A program made the translations under genes and the position numbers. Source: Hyphomicrobiales bacterium (GTDB taxonomy: Bacteria; Pseudomonadota; Alphaproteobacteria; Rhizobiales; Beijerinckiaceae). Taken from it: a stretch of 64,000 nt of DNA. Shown here piece by piece: positions 45,934-54,583 of the stretch. The stretch is from assembly GCA_900470775.1 (NCBI GenBank), contig UCBZ01000012.1:1-64000 (forward strand), in the 5' to 3' direction. Under the pieces are notes generated by a model. That model saw only the letters and a list, made by a program, of their open reading frames with translations, did not search any database and was not told the origin of the DNA. How positions within the stretch are numbered: the stretch's first letter is position 1; the number at the start of each line of letters is the position of its first letter.

Positions 45934-46428
45934 TCAGCCCTCGTCGTCGCGATAGCTGCCGGCGAGGTGGCGGCTGCGCTCGGTCAGCGTCGAGAGCACA
46001 CGCTCGAACACCTTGAGTTCCTCCGCCGCGATCCCTTCCGTCCATCGCGCCTGGAAGGCCAGCGCCAGCGGCACGATCTGCGCATAGATGCGCTCGCCCG
46101 CACTCGTCAGGGCGACGAAGGATTCGCGCCGGTCCTGCCGATTCTCCGAGCGTGAGATCAGCCCGCGCTTTTCCAGCTCGGAGACGGCGCGCGAGACCTT
46201 GGTCTTGTGCATCTGGGCGAGTTCGCCGATGTCGCGCGAGGTCAGCTTGCCGAATTCGCCGAGCTGCGCCACCACCCGCCATTCGGGTATGCCGATGCCG
46301 AATTCGGCGTCGTAGATCCGCCCCAGCGCCCGCGCCGAATGAAAGGCGACGACGTTGAGGCGATAGGGCAGGTACTGCTCCAGCCGCAGCGGCGTCTCCG
46401 GCGGGGAGGAGGGCGGTTTCGTCGACAT
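45934..46428 (-). CDS. MarR family transcriptional regulator
   Basis: A 164-residue winged-helix regulator. The recognition helix region reads SRDIGELAQMHKTKVSRAVSELEKRGLI (split) and the wing ENRQDRRESFVALTSAGERIY. The N-terminal PYRLNVVAFHSARALGRIYDAEFGI fits the dimerisation helix. It lies 34 bases downstream of the TRAP binding-protein gene on the same strand and so probably regulates that gene in response to its ligand. The signal itself cannot be read. Confidence 0.92.
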   Translation of the reverse strand: MSTKPPSSPPETPLRLEQYLPYRLNVVAFHSARALGRIYDAEFGIGIPEWRVVAQLGEFGKLTSRDIGELAQMHKTKVSRAVSELEKRGLISRSENRQDRRESFVALTSAGERIYAQIVPLALAFQARWTEGIAAEELKVFERVLSTLTERSRHLAGSYRDDEG

Positions 46429-46462
46429 GGTCAGGTTGCCGCCTTCCTTCGTCGCCGATCGC

Positions 46463-47548
46463 TCAGCGCGCCTTCAGCCGGTTCATGAACGAGTCGTAGG
46501 ACAGCTCGGCCACCTGCCACCAGAGCAGGTTCTCGCCGCGGAAGGCGACCATCGAATCATACCCCGCCTTGAAGTCGGCGCTCCTGGCCGAGGTCTCGGC
46601 GTAGTACTCTTCCGCTGCCTTGAGCGCGGCTTCCATCACCGGCAGCGGGAAGGCCTTGAGCTGCGCGCCCTGCGCGACGAGCCGTCGCAGGCCGCCTGGA
46701 TTCACGAAGTCGTATTTGCCCAGCATCCAGTTGTTGGCCGCCTCGCAGGCGTTCTGGACGATGGCCTGGTAATGCTTGGGCAGCTTGGCCCAGGCCTCCT
46801 TACCGATGATCAGGTGGAGCATGGCGCCGCCCTCCCACCAGCCGGGATAGTAGTAGTATTTCGCGACGCGGATGAAGCCGAGCTTCTCGTCGTCATAGGG
46901 GCCGACGAATTCGGCCGCATCGATCGTGCCGCGCTCCAGCGCCGGATAGACGTCGCCGGGCGCGATCTGCGTCGGCACCACGCCGAGCTTGGCCAGCACC
47001 GCCCCCCCCATGCCGCCGATGCGGAACTTCAGCCCCTTGAGGTCGTCGACGCCCTTGAGCTCATTGCGGAAGAAGCCGCCCATCTGGCAGCCGGAATTGC
47101 CGCAGGGGATTGAATAGGCCCCGAAGCGGTCGAGCACGCCGTTCACGATCTGCTCGCCGCCGCCGAAATACCACCAGCTATGCTGCTGGCGGGCGTTCAG
47201 GCCGAAGGGGATGCCGGTGCCCAGACCCAGCGTCGGGTCCTTGCCGATGTAGAAATAGGTCGGCGAATGCGCGCATTCGACCGTGCCGGAAGAGACCGCG
47301 TCGAGCGCCTGCAGGCCGGGCACGATCTCGCCGGGCGCAAACACCTGGATCTGGAACTTGCCGTCGGTGGCGTCGCTGACCAGCTTGGCGAACTGCTGCG
47401 CGGTCCCGAAGATCGTGTCGAGCGACTTCGGAAAGCTCGACGTCAGCCGCCATTTCACCTCGGGCTGCGACTGCGCCACGGCCGGCATCGCGACGGGGGT
47501 GGCGGCGGCTGCGAGCGCACCTGTTTTCAAAAAGTCGCGACGTTTCAT
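46463..47548 (-). CDS. TRAP transporter substrate-binding protein (DctP/TakP-like), Tat-exported
   Basis: A 361-residue receptor. The N-terminus MKRRDFLKTGALAAAATP carries a twin-arginine motif (KRRDFLK), so it is exported folded. The mature domain has VKWRLTSSFPKSLDTIFG, the mid-domain Arg in LKGLKFRIGGMGG (about 170, the carboxylate-binding arginine of DctP proteins) and ALERGTIDAAEFVGPYDD. This form resembles alpha-keto-acid binders such as TakP. No DctQ or DctM membrane genes are adjacent. MarR follows directly; a FAH-like gene lies divergent. Confidence 0.9.
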   Translation of the reverse strand: MKRRDFLKTGALAAAATPVAMPAVAQSQPEVKWRLTSSFPKSLDTIFGTAQQFAKLVSDATDGKFQIQVFAPGEIVPGLQALDAVSSGTVECAHSPTYFYIGKDPTLGLGTGIPFGLNARQQHSWWYFGGGEQIVNGVLDRFGAYSIPCGNSGCQMGGFFRNELKGVDDLKGLKFRIGGMGGAVLAKLGVVPTQIAPGDVYPALERGTIDAAEFVGPYDDEKLGFIRVAKYYYYPGWWEGGAMLHLIIGKEAWAKLPKHYQAIVQNACEAANNWMLGKYDFVNPGGLRRLVAQGAQLKAFPLPVMEAALKAAEEYYAETSARSADFKAGYDSMVAFRGENLLWWQVAELSYDSFMNRLKAR

Positions 47549-47611
47549 AAGGTGTCCCTCCCTTGGGCCTGTTAAGCCCTTATTGGCGCGTCATGCGAGG
47601 AATGAAAAGAC

Positions 47612-48445
47612 ATGAAACTCGCTTCGCTTATGCATGGCCGGGATGGCCGCCTGGTCGTGGTCTCGCAGGATCTGACGCGGGCGACCGATGCCTTTCCGGT
47701 CGTGCCGACGATGCAGGCGGCGCTCGATGACTGGGACCGGCACGCACCCCGCCTTGCGGACCTTGCCGTCAGCCTGGAGCACGGCGCGGTGCCGTCCTTC
47801 CGCTTCCATGAGCATGATTGTGCCGCGCCCTTGCCGCGTGCTTATCGGCGGCTGGTGGCAGCGGGCTCCGACGAGGCGCCCAAGCCCGCGCGCTCCGACG
47901 CTGCACTCGGTCCGCGCGAGCCGGTCCGCGCCAGGGACGAAAACGCGGGCCTCCTCGTCGAGGCCGGCTTCGCCGTTGTCACAGGCGATGTCCCCGCCGA
48001 TGTCGGCCAGACGCAGGCTTCGGCTCACATCCGCCTCGTCATGCTGGCTTGCAGTGTGAAGCTGCAAAATCTGGCTGCGGGAGATGGCCGTCGCATCGCC
48101 GATCTCGCGCTGGAGCAGGCCTACAGCTTCTCGCCTGTCGTCGTGACGCCAGACGAGATCGGCGTGGCCTGGCGCAACGGCCACATTGAGCTGCCGCTGC
48201 TCAGGCAGATCAACCAGCAATCCCCGCAGCGCGGAGACACGGGCGGGGCGGGCGATGCCGCGAGCCTGATCGCCAGAGCGGCGTGGGGGCATGCGCTCGG
48301 CGCCGGTACGATCGTGGCCACGATCGTACCTATTGCGCAGGACCAGCCGCTGCGCTTCGGCGATACGGTCCGCATCGAGATGAAGGATGCGGCCAGCCAC
48401 TCGATCTTCGGCGCGATCGAGCAGGAGATCCTCCCCGCTGGCTGA
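47612..48445 (+). CDS. Degenerate fumarylacetoacetate-hydrolase-family protein
   Basis: A 277-residue protein. Its ends match bacterial FAH-family proteins of about 330 residues: N-terminal MKLASLMHGRDGRLVVVSQDL (split), APLPRAYRR, SFSPVVVTPDEIGVAWR and C-terminal FGDTVRIEMKDA..SIFGAIEQ. The catalytic parts are damaged: the metal ligand pair ExE appears as EAG (117-119), the conserved Lys-Pro segment before FSP is missing, and the GSGTVSN loop is replaced. It keeps an open frame and a start, so it is either a recruited non-enzyme or a gene in decay. Divergent from the TRAP binding protein. Confidence 0.7.
   Translation: MKLASLMHGRDGRLVVVSQDLTRATDAFPVVPTMQAALDDWDRHAPRLADLAVSLEHGAVPSFRFHEHDCAAPLPRAYRRLVAAGSDEAPKPARSDAALGPREPVRARDENAGLLVEAGFAVVTGDVPADVGQTQASAHIRLVMLACSVKLQNLAAGDGRRIADLALEQAYSFSPVVVTPDEIGVAWRNGHIELPLLRQINQQSPQRGDTGGAGDAASLIARAAWGHALGAGTIVATIVPIAQDQPLRFGDTVRIEMKDAASHSIFGAIEQEILPAG
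48305..48330. repeat. 26-bp perfect palindrome inside the FAH-like gene
   Basis: GGTACGATCGTGG (48305-48317) is followed directly by its exact reverse complement (48318-48330). It encodes GTIVATIVP at the point where intact relatives have the GSGTVSN loop. It has no spacer, so it would form a cruciform or a tight hairpin. Possible scar of a rearrangement. Confidence 0.8.
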
Positions 48446-48568
48446 AGCAGCTTCATCCACAACGGAACCGGCAGGCGGCTTTCGCGTCGTCGTAGAGCTT
48501 GGCGCCTGCCGGAGCGGCAGATAACCTGTCGCCGATATCGCCGAAGCCCGCCGCGAAAGCCAAACCCC

Positions 48569-49102
48569 ATGATCGAGCCCGTCGCCTTCTACCCCACCGC
48601 CGTTCCGCTCGCCTTCTTCGTCTGGGGGCCGGTTCTGGTGGTCGTGCTGTTCTGGGCTGTCGGCTTCTGGTCGAGCCGGCAGGGCGTGCCGCGCATGCTG
48701 GAGAACGACTGGAACGGCTTCAACGTGGCCGATGTCGAGAAGCTCTTCGCTATGTATGGCGAGACGCACCGGGCGCGCTATCGCAACCGCGTACTGCCGG
48801 CCGACGTCGCCTGCGCCTTCACCTATGCCATCGTCGGCGCGATCCTGATCGCGGGCCTGTCGATGCGCGGCCAGCCCTGGTGGGTGGCGGCGCTCTGTGG
48901 CGGTGGCTGGCTGCTGGGCGGCCTCTGCGATGTCGTCGAGAACCTCGCGGTCGCGCGGCTGCTCGACAAATATCCCAAGGTCGAGGCCGGCGACGTCGCC
49001 TTCGCCAGCCGGATCACCCAATTCAAGCTCGTGCTGTTCCTTGTCGGCACGATCGGTGCGATCGCCGCGGCGTATCTCGCCTTCAAGCCGCTGGCGGCCT
49101 GA
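48569..49102 (+). CDS. Hypothetical membrane protein
   Basis: A 177-residue protein with four hydrophobic segments (about 12-32, 84-100, 106-126 and 152-174). A cytoplasmic or periplasmic loop between the first two carries WNGFNVADVEKLFAMYGETHRARYR. A conserved-looking acidic patch GLCDVVENLAVARLLDK lies between segments three and four. No family is recognised. ATG at 48569 is the first start with the hydrophobic opening. Followed by creA after 75 bases, perhaps independently transcribed. Confidence 0.65.
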   Translation: MIEPVAFYPTAVPLAFFVWGPVLVVVLFWAVGFWSSRQGVPRMLENDWNGFNVADVEKLFAMYGETHRARYRNRVLPADVACAFTYAIVGAILIAGLSMRGQPWWVAALCGGGWLLGGLCDVVENLAVARLLDKYPKVEAGDVAFASRITQFKLVLFLVGTIGAIAAAYLAFKPLAA

Positions 49103-49177
49103 GCGCTGCTCTGGCGAGTGCCGCAGCCCTCCACCATATTCGGGCAGGTGGCGCTAGGCCGCCCAAGGAGATTGTTC

Positions 49178-49696
49178 ATGCGCATGAGTGTCGTCGCTTC
49201 CGCCGTCATTGCCGGCGCGCTCGGCCTTGCGGCCTGGGCAGCACCGGTCGCTGCGCAGGAAGACCTGATCTTCAAGAAATCGACCGTCTGGAAGATGCTG
49301 ACGCCGGACGACAAGCTCGCCGTCTACGGCGTCGACGACCCCGTCGTCGAGGGCGTCGCCTGCCACTATACGATTCCGGAGAAGGGCGGCGTCTCCGGCA
49401 TGTTTGGCGTTGCCGAGGAGGTCTCGGAGATCTCGCTCGCCTGCCGGCAGATCGGACCGATCAGGTTCAAGGAGAAGGCCGACCAGGGCGATGTCGTCTT
49501 CCGCGAACGCCGTTCGCTGGTCTGGAAGAAGATGCAGATCGTGCGCGGCTGCGACGCCAGGCGCAACGTGCTGGTCTATCTCGTCTATTCCGACAAGCTG
49601 ATCGACGGTTCGCCGCAGAACTCGACCTCGACCGTGCCGATCATGCCCTGGGGTGGCAACGGCGACGCGCCGAAATGCGCTGAGTGGATCAAGTAA
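49178..49696 (+). CDS. creA: CreA family protein
   Basis: A 172-residue periplasmic protein. The start at 49178 is set by AAGGAG seven bases upstream and gives a signal peptide ending APVAAQ. The mature part has the CreA pattern: VVEGVACHYTIPEKGG, SEISLACRQIGPI, FRERRSLVWKKMQIVRGCD, NVLVYLVYSDKLIDGSPQNS and a final AEW. Three conserved cysteines are present. The function is unresolved despite wide distribution. It is followed after nine bases by an unknown gene. Confidence 0.92.
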   Translation: MRMSVVASAVIAGALGLAAWAAPVAAQEDLIFKKSTVWKMLTPDDKLAVYGVDDPVVEGVACHYTIPEKGGVSGMFGVAEEVSEISLACRQIGPIRFKEKADQGDVVFRERRSLVWKKMQIVRGCDARRNVLVYLVYSDKLIDGSPQNSTSTVPIMPWGGNGDAPKCAEWIK

Positions 49697-49705
49697 AGTC
49701 GAATC

Positions 49706-50374
49706 ATGGATACGGCCTGCCACCGCTTTGTCCTGCAGGCCATGGACGCGGCACTTGGCTGTCCGATCCTCGAATCGCAATTCTCGCTGGAGACGATCGA
49801 GCCGCTGATCGCCATATTGGGCGATGACGTAAGGGACGTGCTCGACGGGGCAATCTGGGAGCTTGATGCCTCAGATCTGGAGCGCCTGTCGGCAGTGGTC
49901 GGCTTCGTGTTTCCTTGCCAACACGGCGAAGTCCGGCTTGTGGAGTGGCGCACTCTTCGTGCCGTGCCTTACCTGATCCATACCGAATTCGAGTTGCCGC
50001 TGATGCTCGAAGGCCGCAAACCATTCGCCGCCTTCGGCGATGGATATCCCAGCGACTGGTTCGAGGCCTGGATGGCCCTTTTCGACCCTTTCGTCGACGA
50101 GGGCCGTTTCGTCCGGCGCATCATCGACCAGCCATTTCCGTCGCCGAAGCGCAATGCATCAGGCGAGACGGTGGAAGGGACGCGATCCGTCTACGTCGCG
50201 CTTCGCGGAGAGGAGTGGCGGATCGACGCTTGGATCGAGACGTGGAAAACGGCGGCGCTGTCGGGCTGGAACGAAGCACTCGAGCGCCGCCAGGGCGAAC
50301 TGCTCGGCTACACCGATTGGCAACGCGACTGGTGGGCCACGAAGCGCTGGGACGTCCTCACCCCCCGCAAGTAA
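49706..50374 (+). CDS. Hypothetical protein
   Basis: A 222-residue soluble, acidic and Trp-rich protein (the C-terminal part holds most of the tryptophans: WRIDAWIETWKTAALSGW, YTDWQRDWWATKRW). No signal peptide or known motif is recognised. It begins nine bases after creA, so it may be co-transcribed. Its last 17 bases overlap the 3' end of the opposite-strand gene at 50358. ATG at 49706 is the natural start. Composition is slightly less GC-rich than its neighbours. Confidence 0.6.
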   Translation: MDTACHRFVLQAMDAALGCPILESQFSLETIEPLIAILGDDVRDVLDGAIWELDASDLERLSAVVGFVFPCQHGEVRLVEWRTLRAVPYLIHTEFELPLMLEGRKPFAAFGDGYPSDWFEAWMALFDPFVDEGRFVRRIIDQPFPSPKRNASGETVEGTRSVYVALRGEEWRIDAWIETWKTAALSGWNEALERRQGELLGYTDWQRDWWATKRWDVLTPRK

Positions 50375-50690
50375 TCACCAGCGGCTGCTCGGGCGCGGCC
50401 TGGGCGGTCTTCGCCTTGGAAAGAGAGCCGGTGAAGTCTTCGCGCGAGGCCAGGCCATAGGCGCTCGCCTTGGCGAAGCCCTGCGCCTCGCACCAGGCGT
50501 CGGCGACGATCTTGCCGCATTCCGATTTGCTGGAAAGGCAGTCGGCGACACCATAGCCGTCGCTGGCCGGGATCAGGAAGGTGCGCTGGTCGCTGGGAGC
50601 GGCCGACGTCTTGCTGATCGGCAGGAGCGACAGCGAAAGCCCGGCTCCGACGATCCCGAACAGGCCGATCAGGGCAACGGCGCGGCGCAT
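50358..50690 (-). CDS. Small secreted hypothetical protein
   Basis: A 110-residue protein with a signal peptide (MRRAVALIGLFGIVGAGLSLSLLP..SAA). The mature part FLIPASDGYGVADCLSSKSECGKIVADAWCEAQGFAKASAYG (split) has three cysteines before a C-terminal VITCGG. The pattern DGYGVADCL...CG..VADAWCEA is one I associate with conserved Hyphomicrobiales secreted proteins of unknown function. It is convergent with the preceding gene and overlaps its end by 17 bases. Confidence 0.8.
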   Translation of the reverse strand: MRRAVALIGLFGIVGAGLSLSLLPISKTSAAPSDQRTFLIPASDGYGVADCLSSKSECGKIVADAWCEAQGFAKASAYGLASREDFTGSLSKAKTAQAAPEQPLVITCGG

Positions 50691-51008
50691 TTCTGGGGTG
50701 TCCTCGTGGCTGACGGGCGCTCAACCCTCGAATCGGGAGGATGGTTCCAGTCGGTTAAAATTGAATGAAGTTGCGGCCTTCTGGCGGTGCGGCGCGGCGA
50801 AATTGGGGCGCCCTCTTGACGCAAAGCCCGCGTGCAGGCAAGCCATTGCGATGACGCGAGCCCTCAACAGGATCTCCATTATTTGCCGCTAGCTTTCGCT
50901 GGCCGGCTGCTCACGTCCTCGTCCTGAAACGGAAAGACAGACAGCGCCCCGGCCAGCGGCCAGGTTTGCCGTCGTCACGCTATTGCCCGTTTGCCCAGGA
51001 TACCCCCG
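50691..51008. other. Intergenic stretch between divergent genes, nothing recognised
   Basis: About 320 bases between the small secreted protein (minus) and cysS (plus). It should hold the cysS promoter. I see no T-box, riboswitch-like structure or repeat that I can name. Confidence 0.5.
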
Positions 51009-52727
51009 ATGTCGCCGACCCTAAGGCTCTACAACACGCTGACGCGGACGAAGGAGGACTTCGTTCCCGTCGATTCCGATAACGTCCGCATGTATGTCTG
51101 CGGCCCGACGGTCTATGACTACGCCCATATCGGCAATGCCCGCCCGGTCATCGTCTTCGACGTGCTCTACCGGCTGCTGCGGCATGTCTACGGCGCCGAC
51201 CACGTCATCTATGCCCGCAACCTCACCGACGTCGACGACAAGATCAATGCGCGGGCGGCGCGTGACTATCCCGGCCTGCCGCTGAACGAGGCGATCGCGA
51301 AGGTCACGCAAGGCACCACGGCGCAGTACCATGCCGATGTCGACGCGCTCGGCAACCTGCGGCCGGACGAGGAACCGCGTGCCACCGGCCATATCGACGA
51401 GATGAAGGCGATCATCGAGCGCTTGATCGCGCGCGGCGTCGCCTATGTCGCCGAGGAGCATGTGCTGTTCCATGTGCCGGCCGTCGCGCATCTGCAGGCC
51501 GCGCCGAAATACGGCTCGCTGGCGCGTCGCCCGCTCGACGAGATGATCGCCGGCGCCCGCGTCGACGTCGCGCCCTATAAGCGCGACCCGATGGATTTCG
51601 TGCTGTGGAAGCCGAGCCGCGACGGCATCGATCCGGGCTGGCCGTCGCCGGCCGGTATCGCCACGCCCGGCCGCCCCGGCTGGCACATCGAATGCTCGGC
51701 CATGTCGATGGCGAAGCTGCTCGAACCCTTCGGCGGCGGGCTCTCCTGCGACGATCCGCAGAAGAACCTCTTCGACATCCATGGTGGCGGCATCGACCTG
51801 GTCTTCCCGCACCACGAAAACGAGATCGCCCAATCCTGCTGCGCCTTTGGTGGCGCCGGTGGCAGCGGCCGCATGGCGAACTACTGGATGCATAACGGCT
51901 TCCTGCAGGTCGAGGGCGAGAAGATGTCGAAATCACTCGGCAACTTCGTCACGATCAACGAACTGCTGGAGACGGAGACGTTCGGCGGGCGCAGATGGCC
52001 GGGCGAGGTGCTGCGCCTTGCGATGCTGAAGACGCATTATCGCCAGCCGATTGATTGGACGGTGAAGGCGCTGGAGGAAGCGGAGAACGAGTACTTCGAA
52101 TTGAGGGATGTGGCTGCCGAATACGTTCCGGCAGAAATTTCGGCAGCGATGCTCGCCGCCCTGTCGGATGACCTCAATACGCACGAAGCGATCACAGAAC
52201 TGCATGTAAAAAAGAACGCTGCGCTGAGGGGTGATGTTGACGCTGGCGGTCAGTTGAGGAGCGGCTTTGAATTGCTGGGTCTCGGTCGAAACTGGGATCG
52301 AGGTGGTCTGATAATTGAGCCTCCTAGTGCTCCCGATAGCATCCTCGCTGAGGTGTTCGGTGTTCGGAGTAAGGTCGATGTCGTTCGTGACATGCTCCGG
52401 CTCGCCCACCAAAACGATTCGATTTCGAGGCTGCAACGCGCGATCGCCAATACGGAATGGGTCGAGTTTGATGAGCAACTGGCGCTGTTCAAAGAGGCGA
52501 CAAAATATTGCGATGCTCGAGTTCGCGTAGGCAGCTTACTTTTGCTCGTGGGGCAATTGTTTGAGATCAACGCGCAGGTTGCCGCTCGCCTGGACGCCCG
52601 CCGCGCCAAAAACTTCGCCGAATCCGACCGCATCCGCGACGAACTCGCCGCCATGGGCATCGCGCTCAAGGACGGCAAGGACCCCGCCACTGGCGAGCCG
52701 ACCACGAGCTGGGAGGTGAAGCGATGA
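51009..52727 (+). CDS. cysS: Cysteine--tRNA ligase with an enlarged C-terminal region
   Basis: A 572-residue class I synthetase; usual CysRS are about 460-500. Zinc ligands and motifs are present: Cys in [18 protein letters not shown] (about 23-40, including the HIGH motif), Cys in WHIECSAMS, His in [17 protein letters not shown] and KMSKSLGNF (about 305). From about residue 358 to 520 (52080-52570) the DNA is noticeably more AT-rich and the protein ([19 protein letters not shown] and so on) does not follow the usual anticodon-binding helices, before the normal end [22 protein letters not shown] resumes. The ATG at 51009 gives the family opening LRLYNTLTR. It is coupled by ATGA to a micro-ORF. 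Confidence 0.93.
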   Translation: MSPTLRLYNTLTRTKEDFVPVDSDNVRMYVCGPTVYDYAHIGNARPVIVFDVLYRLLRHVYGADHVIYARNLTDVDDKINARAARDYPGLPLNEAIAKVTQGTTAQYHADVDALGNLRPDEEPRATGHIDEMKAIIERLIARGVAYVAEEHVLFHVPAVAHLQAAPKYGSLARRPLDEMIAGARVDVAPYKRDPMDFVLWKPSRDGIDPGWPSPAGIATPGRPGWHIECSAMSMAKLLEPFGGGLSCDDPQKNLFDIHGGGIDLVFPHHENEIAQSCCAFGGAGGSGRMANYWMHNGFLQVEGEKMSKSLGNFVTINELLETETFGGRRWPGEVLRLAMLKTHYRQPIDWTVKALEEAENEYFELRDVAAEYVPAEISAAMLAALSDDLNTHEAITELHVKKNAALRGDVDAGGQLRSGFELLGLGRNWDRGGLIIEPPSAPDSILAEVFGVRSKVDVVRDMLRLAHQNDSISRLQRAIANTEWVEFDEQLALFKEATKYCDARVRVGSLLLLVGQLFEINAQVAARLDARRAKNFAESDRIRDELAAMGIALKDGKDPATGEPTTSWEVKR

Positions 52728-52783
52728 TCCGCGACGCCGCTCCCGTATTCCGCTTCAACGAACAAGAAGAACGACGCTCATGA
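52724..52783 (+). CDS. 19-residue micro-ORF between cysS and cimA
   Basis: Encodes [19 protein letters not shown]. Its ATG overlaps the cysS stop (ATGA, 52724-52727) and has GGGAGG seven bases upstream, a near-ideal ribosome site. Its TGA in turn overlaps the ATG of the next micro-ORF (ATGA, 52780-52783). It may be a real small peptide, a coupling device that hands ribosomes from cysS to cimA, or the remnant of a lost gene. Confidence 0.45.
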   Translation: MIRDAAPVFRFNEQEERRS

Positions 52784-52890
52784 CCCCGAAAATCCGCCCC
52801 GCCGGTTCCCTCTCCGTTGCGATCAAGCTCGTCATGCTCGCCATGGTGATGCCGCGCGTGCTGCGCTTCAAATTGCGACGCAAGCCGTGA
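52780..52890 (+). CDS. 36-residue micro-ORF, basic membrane-like peptide
   Basis: Encodes a peptide that starts [18 protein letters not shown], has a short hydrophobic middle (VAIKLVMLAMVM) and a strongly basic tail (RVLRFKLRRKP). It overlaps the preceding micro-ORF and the cimA GTG (GTGA, 52887-52890) by four bases each. The layout of one hydrophobic helix plus a positive tail is that of many small inner-membrane peptides. No family is recognised. Confidence 0.45.
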   Translation: MTPKIRPAGSLSVAIKLVMLAMVMPRVLRFKLRRKP

Positions 52891-54485
52891 CCGCCGTCCG
52901 CATCCATCTCTTCGACACAACGCTACGCGACGGCGCCCAGACCACCGGCGTCGATTTCTCGCTCGACGACAAGCGCGCGGTCGCCGCCATGCTCGACAAG
53001 CTCGGCATCGACTATGTCGAGGGCGGCTATCCCGGCGCCAATCCGCTCGACACCGCCTTCTTCGCGCAAAAGCCGACAACCAAGGCCAAATTCGCCGCCT
53101 TCGGCATGACCAAGCGGGCAGGGCGCTCGGCCGCCAACGACCCCGGCATCGCGGCGCTGCTGGAGGCCAAGGCCGATGCCATCGTCTTCGTCGCCAAGGC
53201 CTGGGACTACCATGTCCATGTCGCGCTCGAGATTTCGCTCGAGGAGAACCTCGTCGGCATCCGCGAAAGCGTCCAGGCTGCCAAGGCCGCCGGCCGCGAG
53301 GTCATGCTCGACTGCGAGCATTTCTTCGACGGCTACAAGGCCAATCCCGATTACGCGATGTCCTGCGCCCGCGCAGCCTTCGAGGCTGGCGCGCGCTGGG
53401 TCGTGCTCTGCGACACCAATGGCGGCACGCTGCCCGACGAGATCTCGGCCATCGTCGCCGAGGTCACGAAGCTCGTGCCTGGCGAGAATCTCGGCATCCA
53501 CGCCCATGACGATTGCGGCTGCGCGGTCGCCAATTCGCTGGCCGCCATCGAGGCCGGCGTGCGCCAGATCCAGGGCACGCTGAACGGACTCGGCGAGCGC
53601 TGCGGCAATGCCAATCTGGTGACGCTGATCGGCGCGCTGAAGCTCAAGGATCGCTATCGCGGCCGCTTCGAGATCGGCGTCGATGACGCGCAGCTTGGCG
53701 AGCTGACCCATGCTTCGCGTCAGCTCGACGAGATGCTGAACCGGGTGCCGAACCGGCACGCGCCCTTCGTCGGGGCCTCGGCCTTCGCCACCAAGGCCGG
53801 CATCCACGCCTCGGCCGTGCTGAAGGACCCGCGCACCTACGAGCATGTCCCGCCCGAGGCGACCGGCAACACGCGCAAGGTGCTGATCTCGGATCAGGGC
53901 GGCAAGTCGAACCTCGTCGCCGAGCTCGAGCGCATCGGCGTCACGCTCGGGCGTGACGACCCGCGCCTCGGCCGGGTGCTCGAGGAGATCAAGGAGAAGG
54001 AAGCGCAGGGCTATGCCTTCGAGGGCGCCGACGCCTCCTTCATGCTGCTGGTCAAGCGCATCATGGGCGAGGTGCCGGATTATTTCACGGTTGAGCGCTT
54101 CGCTGTGAATGTCGAGCGCCGCCACAATGCGCTCGGCGACCTCGTCACCTTCTCGGAGGCGATCGTGAAGCTGACGGTTGGCGGCGAGGTGCTGATCACG
54201 GCGGCCGAAGGCCCGTCCGGCCCGGTCAACGCCCTCGACCAGGCGCTGCGCAAGGATCTCGGCCGCTACCAGGCGCTGATCGAGGGCCTAAGGCTGGTGG
54301 ACTACAAGGTTCGCATCTTCCAGGGCGGCAGCGATGCGGTGACGCGCGTCCTGATCGAATCCATGGACGAAACCGGCGAGCGCTGGACCACGGTCGGCGT
54401 CAGCGCCAACATCATCGACGCCTCGTTCCAGGCGCTGGTCGACTCGATCACCTACAAGCTGCTGCGGGCTGGCGCGACGGTGTGA
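52887..54485 (+). CDS. cimA: (R)-citramalate synthase
   Basis: A 532-residue enzyme of the isopropylmalate/homocitrate synthase superfamily, CimA type. The catalytic opening is FDTTLRDGAQTTGVDFS (residues 8-24), the metal His pair lies in IHAHDDCGCAVANS and the loop TLNGLGERCGNANL follows. The C-terminal regulatory (LeuA dimer) domain covers about 400-525. It condenses pyruvate and acetyl-CoA to citramalate for isoleucine synthesis. The GTG start overlaps the second micro-ORF. The pairing cysS then cimA is common in Hyphomicrobiales, often with a small gene between. Confidence 0.93.
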   Translation: MTAVRIHLFDTTLRDGAQTTGVDFSLDDKRAVAAMLDKLGIDYVEGGYPGANPLDTAFFAQKPTTKAKFAAFGMTKRAGRSAANDPGIAALLEAKADAIVFVAKAWDYHVHVALEISLEENLVGIRESVQAAKAAGREVMLDCEHFFDGYKANPDYAMSCARAAFEAGARWVVLCDTNGGTLPDEISAIVAEVTKLVPGENLGIHAHDDCGCAVANSLAAIEAGVRQIQGTLNGLGERCGNANLVTLIGALKLKDRYRGRFEIGVDDAQLGELTHASRQLDEMLNRVPNRHAPFVGASAFATKAGIHASAVLKDPRTYEHVPPEATGNTRKVLISDQGGKSNLVAELERIGVTLGRDDPRLGRVLEEIKEKEAQGYAFEGADASFMLLVKRIMGEVPDYFTVERFAVNVERRHNALGDLVTFSEAIVKLTVGGEVLITAAEGPSGPVNALDQALRKDLGRYQALIEGLRLVDYKVRIFQGGSDAVTRVLIESMDETGERWTTVGVSANIIDASFQALVDSITYKLLRAGATV

Positions 54486-54493
54486 GCCCAGCG

Positions 54494-54571
54494 CGTCATG
54501 CTCGGGCTTGACCCGAGCATCTCTCCGACGAGATTCTCAGGCTTTGCGCTTCGCTCCGCCCGAGAATAACG
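54494..54571. repeat. Dispersed intergenic palindromic repeat, copy 3
   Basis: A compound element after cimA: CGTCATGCTCGGG, CTTGA, CCCGAGCAT, then GAGATTCTCAGG facing CCCGAGAATAACG. The first stem closes on itself; the second half is an imperfect copy, so the whole is a double hairpin. The outer ends (CGTCAT, ATAACG) match the family with one change. Confidence 0.8.
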
Positions 54572-54583
54572 AGCGGCGGAACC

